NCBI GenBank assembly: GCA_937974555.1
Contig: CALJKR010000073.1
Location: 43,052-107,051 of the forward strand
From: an uncultured Flavobacteriales bacterium
GTDB lineage: Bacteria; Bacteroidota; Bacteroidia; Flavobacteriales_D; Sanyastnellaceae
Reading direction: 5' to 3'
DNA length: 64,000 nucleotides
Of this stretch, positions 17,649-26,400 are shown one piece after another (within the stretch, counting starts at the first letter, position 1; the number at the start of each line of letters is the position of its first letter). A program made the translations under genes and the position numbers. A model generated the notes under the pieces. It had not been told where the DNA came from. It was given only the letters and a program-made list of their open reading frames with translations, and made no database searches.

Positions 17649-18095
17649 TTATTTTTTTGTTGCGCGCTTGCCGTAAAAGTTCAAACTGTGGTGCTGTATC
17701 TCCACGTCAAACAACTCTTCTAAGGTTTTTTTTATTTGCTGAATACGTGGGTCACAGAATTCAATGACATCGCCGGAGTCTGTCAATATGATGTGGTCGT
17801 GTTGTTGATTTTGAAATGCCCTTTCAAAATGTGCGGTATTTTGCTGACCGAATTGGTTTTTTCGAACCAAATGGCAATTCATTAGTAGTTCGATGGTATT
17901 GTACAATGTGGCGCGAGAAACCCGATATTTTTGTTGTTTCATTCGCATGTACAACGACTCAATGTCAAAATGCCCATCTAAATTGTAGATTTCTTTAAGG
18001 ATAGCAAATCGCTCCGGCGTTTTCCGGTGACTGTTCTCCTCGAGATAAGTGGTGAAGATTCCCCTGACTTTATCTTGCAATTCTTCCGATGACAT
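17649..18095 (-). CDS. fur: Fur-family transcriptional regulator
   Basis: This 148-residue regulator has the Fur winged helix (KTPERFAILKEIYNLDGHFD, then YRVSRATLYNTIELLMNCHLV) and a dimerisation domain with HDHIILTDSGDVIEFCDPRI. Fur proteins sense Fe2+ (or Zn2+, Mn2+ or peroxide in sub-families) and repress uptake genes. The HDH and E-F-C-D residues of the regulatory site are present. The CxxC structural zinc pair of classical Fur is absent, replaced by TDSG at the position of CxxCG. This is a common form in Flavobacteriia as far as I recall. Gap to rel upstream is 14 bases and to purA downstream 42 bases. Its sensed metal cannot be decided from sequence alone. Confidence 0.92.
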   Translation of the reverse strand: MSSEELQDKVRGIFTTYLEENSHRKTPERFAILKEIYNLDGHFDIESLYMRMKQQKYRVSRATLYNTIELLMNCHLVRKNQFGQQNTAHFERAFQNQQHDHIILTDSGDVIEFCDPRIQQIKKTLEELFDVEIQHHSLNFYGKRATKK

Positions 18096-18109
18096 GAGGC
18101 AAAGATAGA

Positions 18110-20323
18110 TTAAGCAAACTCGGATTCAATCCGGTCCACATTTAAAACACCCTCAACGGCTTTCAAGTTCATGATCAGGTCATTCAAGTGCGCGGTATCG
18201 TGCACCAGAACAACTACCTTTCCCTCAAATATTCCGGCATTGGCCTCAAATGAAATGGCACGCATGTTTACATTCATGTCGGTAGAAATGATGTTGGTGA
18301 TTTTCTGAACCAGTCCTACATCGTCAATTCCAGAAAATTTCAACCCTACTTCAAACTGCACTAAATTTTGACTGTTCCAGCGGGCTTTGATCACGCGATA
18401 GGCATACTTGCTCATCATCTCTTGGGCATTGGGGCACGAAGTACGGTGTATCTTTATGCCCTCATCCACTGTTGTAAATCCAAAGACTTCATCACCAGGA
18501 ATGGGATTGCAACAAGTGGCCAAGGTAAAATCAATTTTTTCCGGGGTATCACCAATCAGTACCGTCTCGCTGATGCCAGGGGTAGCAACAATTTTGGTTT
18601 CGTCTGGCTCTTGTGATTCTTGCGTTTTTTTCTTAGGAAATTTGATACGACCACCCTCCACTTTGAAGCCCTTGAGTTTGGTGAGATCAATTTTTCCTTT
18701 GGCAATTCTAAAGTAAAGTTCATTGGCACCAAAAGCATCATAATGCTTGACCAGCTCGTCAATGTTTACTGAAAGCCACTCCACCTTGAGATGATTGAAT
18801 TTCCGGTGCAAATGTTCCTTGCCTTCTTCTACCACCTGCTTTCTTTCCTCCTTGAGCACCGCTTTGATTTTTTGTCTTGCGCTTGCTGTAATAGCTATAC
18901 GCAACCATTCCTCTTTGGGTTTTTGTTTTTTGGAAGTTAAAATTTCTATTTGATCACCGCTCCGCAATACATGATTCAACGGCACCAACTTAAAGTTGAC
19001 TTTTGCACCAATACATTGGCTGCCAATTTGAGAGTGTATGTGGAAGGCAAAGTCCAATGTGGTACTGCCTTTGGGAAGGGTTTTCAACTCACCTTTTGGA
19101 GTGAAAACATAAATTTCCTCAGAGAATAGGGAAAGTTTAAAATTGTCAATAAACTCGATAGCATTTTCACTGGGGCTTTCTAAGACTTCCCGAATCTGAC
19201 TCAACCATTTGTCTAATTTGGATTCAGGTGACTCAGCGGCATTTTTGTATTTCCAATGGGCGGCGTAGCCTTTTTCAGCCATCTCGTCCATCCTTTCAGA
19301 TCTTATTTGAACTTCTACCCATTTTCCTGTTGGAGACATTACGGTGGTGTGCAAGGCCTCATATCCCGAAGATTTGGGAATGCTGATCCAATCCCTTAGA
19401 CGCTCAGGACTTGGTTGATAATAGTCGGTGACAGCGGCATAAACACGCCAGCAATCGCTCTTTTCATGTTCCTCATCACTTTGGATAATGATTCGAATGG
19501 CAAAGAGGTCATAGATCTCCTCAAAGGGCACCCCTTTTTGGTGAATTTTATTCCAGATGCTGTAAATGGATTTGGTTCGGCTCTTGATTTCATATTTCAA
19601 GCCCAAATTATCCAATGCGCGTCGAATGGGGAGGGTAAATTGGTTGATGAAACGGGTCCTTACCGCCTGGGTTTTTTGTAGACGACTGGCAATGTCATCA
19701 TAGGCTTCAGGGTCTTTGAACTTGAGCGATAAATCTTCCAATTCTGTTTTGATGTTGTACAAGCCGAGGCGATGAGCCAAAGGGGCATACATGAAAACGG
19801 TTTCGCTGGCAATTTTCAATTGCTTCTCACGAGACATGTGATCGAGGGTTCGCATGTTGTGCAGGCGGTCTGCCAACTTGATTAGAATTACCCGCACATC
19901 GTCACTCAGGGTGAGTAACATTTTTCTGAAATTCTCTGCTTGCTGGCTGGTAGTTTGGTGATCGAAAACACCCGATATTTTGGTCAAACCATCGATGATG
20001 ATTCGCTCCTTCTTGCCAAATAAATTTTCGATGTCATCCAGCGTGATGTAGGTGTCCTCCACCGTGTCATGCAGCAAAGCACAGACAATAGCAAGGGTCC
20101 CAAGTCCCAACTCTTCAGCCGCAATTTTAGCCACAGCCAGCGGATGATAAATGTAGGGCTCACCACTTTTTCGACGCATGTCTTTGTGGGCCTCCAAGGC
20201 CACTTCAAATGCTTTTCTGATTTTGGCACGATCCGCACGACTTTTTGATCGGTTGCACACACGCAAAAGTCCGCGATACCTGCGAACAATCTCTTTGTTT
20301 TCTTCTACTAAATCAATTTCCAC
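18110..20323 (-). CDS. rel: Bifunctional RelA/SpoT (p)ppGpp synthetase/hydrolase
   Basis: This is a 737-residue stringent-response enzyme that makes and degrades (p)ppGpp. The HD hydrolase domain is intact at about 45-195 (YIYHPLAVAKIAAEE, then LLHDTVEDTYIT with the HDxxED motif, and LADRLHNMRTL). The synthetase domain follows at about 240-355 (RTKSIYSIWNKI, DLFAIRII, SSGYEALHTTV, then EVQIRSERMDEMAEKGYAAHW). A TGS domain lies at about 390-450 (IYVFTPKGELKTLPKGSTTLDFA). A conserved-Cys helical region (LATCCNPIPGDEV) and a C-terminal ACT domain (about 660-737) complete it. It is the first gene of the minus-strand run. Both activities are predicted because both active sites look complete. Confidence 0.96.
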   Translation of the reverse strand: MEIDLVEENKEIVRRYRGLLRVCNRSKSRADRAKIRKAFEVALEAHKDMRRKSGEPYIYHPLAVAKIAAEELGLGTLAIVCALLHDTVEDTYITLDDIENLFGKKERIIIDGLTKISGVFDHQTTSQQAENFRKMLLTLSDDVRVILIKLADRLHNMRTLDHMSREKQLKIASETVFMYAPLAHRLGLYNIKTELEDLSLKFKDPEAYDDIASRLQKTQAVRTRFINQFTLPIRRALDNLGLKYEIKSRTKSIYSIWNKIHQKGVPFEEIYDLFAIRIIIQSDEEHEKSDCWRVYAAVTDYYQPSPERLRDWISIPKSSGYEALHTTVMSPTGKWVEVQIRSERMDEMAEKGYAAHWKYKNAAESPESKLDKWLSQIREVLESPSENAIEFIDNFKLSLFSEEIYVFTPKGELKTLPKGSTTLDFAFHIHSQIGSQCIGAKVNFKLVPLNHVLRSGDQIEILTSKKQKPKEEWLRIAITASARQKIKAVLKEERKQVVEEGKEHLHRKFNHLKVEWLSVNIDELVKHYDAFGANELYFRIAKGKIDLTKLKGFKVEGGRIKFPKKKTQESQEPDETKIVATPGISETVLIGDTPEKIDFTLATCCNPIPGDEVFGFTTVDEGIKIHRTSCPNAQEMMSKYAYRVIKARWNSQNLVQFEVGLKFSGIDDVGLVQKITNIISTDMNVNMRAISFEANAGIFEGKVVVLVHDTAHLNDLIMNLKAVEGVLNVDRIESEFA

Positions 20324-20405
20324 GTTACTAAACTAAACGACAAATTTGAGAATTATCAGCACTTTTGGATGAAATTGTTAAAACAGTCAGGCTCATAAAG
20401 TTTTA

Positions 20406-20436
20406 TTGGATATCAAGGTCATTTTTATTATTTTTG
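20406..20436 (+). promoter_or_regulatory. Promoter of the 2245-residue secreted protein (TTG -33 and TATTTTTG -7)
   Basis: TTG at 20406-20408 and TATTTTTG at 20429-20436 are separated by 20 bases, an exact fit to the Bacteroidota TTG-N17-23-TAnnTTTG promoter. The element ends 23 bases before the ATG at 20460. It lies in the 136-base gap between divergent rel and the giant gene. Confidence 0.7.
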
Positions 20437-20459
20437 GCACTTAACCAAAACTTTTAAAG

Positions 20460-23400
20460 ATGTATTTTAAATCTTTTTACACAAGGTCGATGGGCTTTTT
20501 GGCTTTGCTCTTTGCGTCAATATTGACTTTGGCGATTCAAAACGCTAATGCCCAATGTGTGAGCAATGAGAGCATCACTTTCAGCCCAGCTCCAGTGGGT
20601 GGAGTATATGCTCCAGGCACAACGGTGTTGATTTGCTACACGGTAGATTATACACAAGCCACCAGCAGTTGGGTGGATGGTTTTGAAGTTGTAACCGGCG
20701 CAAGCTGGACCAACCTTCAGCCGATATCTGCACCTTCAGCGTGTGCCACGGCTGGAGCTGGTCAATGGATTTGGCAAGCATCTTTAAATGCTACCGGAAG
20801 CGGTTTGGCATTTGGCCAAGGTTATTATTACGATGCAAACAACGATGGTGACGGAGGAAATGACGATGGAGATGCTGGAACTTGTACCATGACTTTTTGC
20901 GTTCAAGCGCAGGTGGTGGACAACGTGGATTTGAATATCCAAGTAACTACAGGTGGTGACGGCTCCATGGGAGGTTATACAGGTACCGATTGCGCCTTGG
21001 TTCCTTTCGTAACTGGGCCAAACAGCGATTTGGATGGTGATGGTTTCAACACTGGTGTGGATTGTAATGATGCCAACGCGGCAATCAATCCCAGCGCAAC
21101 CGAGGTTTGTAATGGAGTGGATGACAACTGTAGTGGACAAATCGACGAAGGTTTTGACTTGGATGGTGATGGATTCACAACCTGCAATGGTGATTGTGAT
21201 GATAACAACGTAGCGGTATACATCGGCGCTACTTGTGATGATGGTGATCCCAATACGACTAACGATTTAATTCAAGCGGATTGCTCTTGTGTGGGTTCGT
21301 TGGGGGATGAGCCTTACAATGCCTTCACAACGGATCCTGCTTCTGGATGTATCAATATCACAGTATCTCCTGCTACATATACTATTTCAACCATTGTTCC
21401 TGCGCCAGGTTGTGCTGGTAATACAGTGGGAAGCGAAAACCCAGATTTGTGGATTTTATTGAGCGCTCCTGCTAACGGAACTTTGTTCTTGTCTCCTCAA
21501 GGGACCGGAGACCCCGGTATGGCGGCTTATAGCTATGATGCCACTACCAACGTTTATACACTTTTGGGTTGTGATGATGATACAGGACCCGGTACCATGC
21601 CTTTGTTAAACTTGACTGGCTTGACTCCTGGAGCTCCCATTTATATTCAGTTGTGGGCCTACAATGCGGCAACTACAATCAATTTCTATTTCTGTGCTTC
21701 AGATTGTACAACAGCTGTCCCATATTATTATGATAACGATGCTGATGGATTTGGAGACAATAACCAAGCTCCAGTGTTAACTTGTACCCCAGATCCTACA
21801 TGGGTTTTGGCTGCAGGTGACTGTGATGATAACGCGGCCACTGTTTATACAGGTGCTGTAGAATTTTGTGATGGATTGGACAACGATTGTAACGGAACCA
21901 TCGATGATGCCTGCGTAGGCACTGTCGATACAGATGCTGATGGCTATACTTCAGATGTGGATTGTAATGACAACGATCCTGCTATTAATCCTGGAGCCAC
22001 AGAAATTTGTGATGGCATTGATAACAACTGTGATGGACAAATCGATGAATTTGTAACCACAACTTATTACGCAGATGCGGATGGTGACGGATATGGTGAT
22101 ATCAACATGGCAACTCAAGCATGTACTCAGCCTGCAGGTTACGTTACCAATTTCGATGATTGCGATGACACAGCAACTACGTATGCTGATTTGGACGGGG
22201 ATGGTCAAGGTGGAACAACCATTGACCCTTGCGGTGTTGCCGCAACCGGCGATTGCAATGACAATGATGCGACTATCAACAATGCAGCGGCAGAGATTTG
22301 TGGTGATGGAATCGACCAAAACTGTTCTGGTGTAGCCGATGAAGGTTGTACCGCTTCAGATAATGATGGTGATGGATTTGATGCCTTAACCGACTGCAAT
22401 GACAACTGTGCGACCGTTTATCCCGGTGCACCTTGTAATGATGGCAACGAATTAACCATCGATGAGACAATTCAACCCGATTGTACTTGTGGCGGTGGAA
22501 CGACAGTAACAACTTGCCTTGGTCCACAAAGTATTTCATTTGATCCAGCACCTGTTGCCGGCACATGGCCAGTGGGAACCAACGTTACCATTTGTTATTC
22601 ATTAGACTACGGTCAAAACTCAGGTGACTGGTTAGACGGAATGGCGATTTCTTTGGGAACAGGTTGGGCTTATCCACAACCCTTGCAAGCGCCAATTGAA
22701 TGTAATGGAGGTCCTGGTGATTGGATTTGGCAGGATACCATCGTTCCAACGGGTGGCCAAGCTTATCCTTCTTATTTCGGTGGTTACTACTACGATTATA
22801 ACAATGATGGAAATGGTGGATCAGATTGGGGTGATGGCGGATCATGCGTAATGAGCATGTGCTTCACGGCTACTACAGTTGCTGACTTGGATCTATGGGT
22901 AGGTGTTGCTTCAGGTGGAGATAGCCAATTTGGTAGCTATACTTCAACAACAGGATGTCCAATCGAGGTTTATATGATTGATCCGGCGGGCATGCCAAGC
23001 TGTTCGGTTACTTTCCCATACTGTGCTACACCTTCATCTTGTGATCCTGTGAACAACCAGTACACCTTGGTTCCTGCTCAGAACAACTATATTCAGACAT
23101 TCATGGCTCCAACAACAGGTACTTTGGACTTGATGTTGGATGGTAACTTGATTCAGAGCTTTACAGCGCCTTTCAATTCAACTATGGCCATCAATGTAGA
23201 TAGCTTGTCTTCTGATGGTGCAACCCACGTTTTGACAGCCATGTATTCGGCAAACCCAGGCTGCATGGGAACGACAACATTTGTTTCTCCATCATTCTGT
23301 GCTGGCCAAGATGCAGATGCGGATGGTTATGTAGCAGCCAATGATTGTAACGACAACGACCCAGCGATTAATCCTGGAGCAATCGAAATTTGTGACCTTA

Positions 23401-26400
23401 TTGATAACAACTGCGATGGAGCCATAGATGAGAACCAAGACGCAGATGGCGATGGCTACAATTCTTGTAGCGGTGACTGTAATGACGCCGATCCTTTGGT
23501 TTGGATTGGTGCAACTTGCGATGATGGTAATCCAAGCACTACCAATGATTTGATTCAAGCGGATTGTACGTGTAGCGGTGTTTTGGGTGATGAACCAACC
23601 AATGCCTTTACTGCAGATCCCGCAACGGGATGTATAGACATCACAGTTGATCCTGCAACTTATACAATAACTACAGCCGTGCCTGCGCCCGGTTGTGCTG
23701 GAAATACTGCTGCTTCTCCAAACCCAGAAGTTTGGGTATTGATTAACGTTCCTGCAAACGATACTTTATTCTTGTCTCCACAAGGAACTGTAGATGCTGG
23801 TATGGCGGCTTATACTTATGATGCTACAACAAATACTTACACCCAGTTGGGTTGTGATGATGATACAGGACCTGGTTTGATGCCACAATTGACTATCACC
23901 GGTCAAGGTGCGGGAACCCCAATCTATGTTTCATTGTGGGCTTATTCCTCAGGATTCATCAGCTTCAGTTTCTGTGCAGCTTCTTGTACTACTGCTGTGA
24001 CCTATTGGCCCGATGCAGATGGTGATACCTTTGGTGATGCCAATACTGCTGGAGTTTTGACTTGTACTCCAAGTGCAGGTTGGGTGACCAACGGAACCGA
24101 CTGCGACGATACCAATGCAGCCATCAACGGTTCAGTTACGGAAGTATGTGGTGACGGTATCGACAACAACTGTGATGGTCAGATTGACGAAGGCTGTACA
24201 ACAGACGTAGATGGCGATGGCGCTGTTACCGCTGTGGATTGTGATGACAACAATGCTGCGGTTTATCCAGGTGCTACTGAATTGTGTGATTTGATAGACA
24301 ACAACTGTGATGCTGTTATCGACGAAGGATTTGATACGGATGGTGATGGCTTTACATCATGTAATGGTGACTGTAATGACAGCGATCCTACCATTTGGAC
24401 AGGCGCTACTTGTGATGATGGAAACGCCGGTACTTTTGGTGATACCTACGATGCCAACTGTACTTGCGTAGGTATTACAAGTACAATTCCTGGTGACGAA
24501 CCATTCAACGCATTTACAGCAGATCCAGCAACAGGATGTATCGATGTAACGGTTGATCCAGCTTTGTACACGATTACAAGCTTGGTTCCTGCACCCGGTT
24601 GTGCTGGAAATACAGCTGCCTCTCCTAATCCAGAGGTTTGGGTTTTAATCAATGTTCCAGCTAATGATACTTTGTTCTTGAATCCTCAAGGAACAGTGGA
24701 TGCTGGTATGGCGGCTTACACATATGATGCTACAACTGGTGTTTACACACAATTGGGTTGTGACGATGATACAGGTCCCGGTTTAATGCCACAATTGACC
24801 ATTACGGGTCAAGGAGCGGGAACACCGATCTATGTTTCTTTGTGGGCATACTCTTCAGGATTCATCAACTTTAGTTTCTGTGCTTCTCAGTGTACTAACC
24901 CTGTGGCTTATTATACAGATGCTGATGGTGATGGATTTGGTGATGCCAACGCGACTGCAGTTTTCTTGTGTACTCCTGATCCAACTTTGGTGACGGACAA
25001 CACGGATTGTGATGATACCAACAACGCGATCAATACGGGTACTGCTGAAGTTTGTAATGATTTGATTGACAACAACTGTGATGGTCAAGTAGATGAAGGT
25101 TGTACCACAGATGCGGATGGAGATGGAGTGGTAGACGCTTTGGATTGTCAACCAAACAATGCGGCCATCTATCCTGGCGCAACTGAAGTTTGTAACACCA
25201 TCGATGAGAACTGTGATGGAACAGCAGACGAAGGTCTTCCAACTACAACTTATTATGCGGATGTTGATGGAGATGGTTATGGAGATATCAATGGGGCTTT
25301 GACTTCTTGTTTCGATCCTAACACGCCTCCAGTATGTAACTATACCTTTAACATGACCGATACATACGGTGATGGTTGGAATGGAAACTTGATGACAGTT
25401 ACTTCCAATGGTGGATTGAGTATCGCAGGTACCATTGGTACTACTTTCACGGGTGGAACTTCTGCCACTGAAACGGTATTGTTGAGCACGGGTGTAGCGT
25501 ATGATGTTGTTTGGTCAACCATTGGGTCATTTACAACAGAGGTTGGATTTGACTTGTTGGATCCAGCAAGTGCGATCATTTTCAACTTGCCATCGGCCAG
25601 TGGTTTGCAAGGAACTACTTTGACTTCATTTACTGCAAACTGCCCTGCAATGGGTGTATATGTAGCAGACAATACGGATTGTAACGATTTAGATGGAACA
25701 ATCAACCCAGGTGCTGCAGAGGTTTGTGATAATGGAATTGATGAGAACTGTAACGCCAACGACGACGCTTGTAACCCAATCGATATCGATGGTGACGGCT
25801 ATAATGCAACTGCCGATTGTAATGACAATGATGCAACCATCAACCCTGGTGCTACCGAGATTTGTGGAGATGGAATCGACAACAACTGTACTGGTGGTAT
25901 CGATGAAGGCTGCTCAACAGGAAATGATGCTGATGGTGACGGATATGTGACTCCTGCGGATTGTAACGACAACAACGCGGCTATCAATCCAGGAGCTACT
26001 GAGATTTGTGGCGACGGTATTGACAACAACTGCGCTGGTGGAATAGATGAAGGATGTTCTACGGGTTCAGACGCTGATGGCGATGGTTATACTACGCCTG
26101 CTGATTGTAACGACAACAACGCAAATATCAACCCTGGTGCTACAGAAATTTGTGGCGACGGTATTGACAACAACTGTACCGGTGGAATTGATGAGGGTTG
26201 TATCGCAGTTGACAACGACGGTGATGGTTTTGTATCTACTGTCGATTGTAATGATAACGATGCTGCCATCAATCCAGGTGCTGCTGAGTATTGCAATAAC
26301 ATCGATGATGACTGTAATGGTTTGGTTGATGACAATACGGGTACGATGTTCTACCAAGATGCTGACGGAGATGGATTGGGTAACTTGAGTGCTACCTACT

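Noticed and set aside
25788..26216. Periodic repeats as a CRISPR-like array
   Set aside because: The unit is 144 bases, coding, in frame with the flanking gene and without unique spacers.
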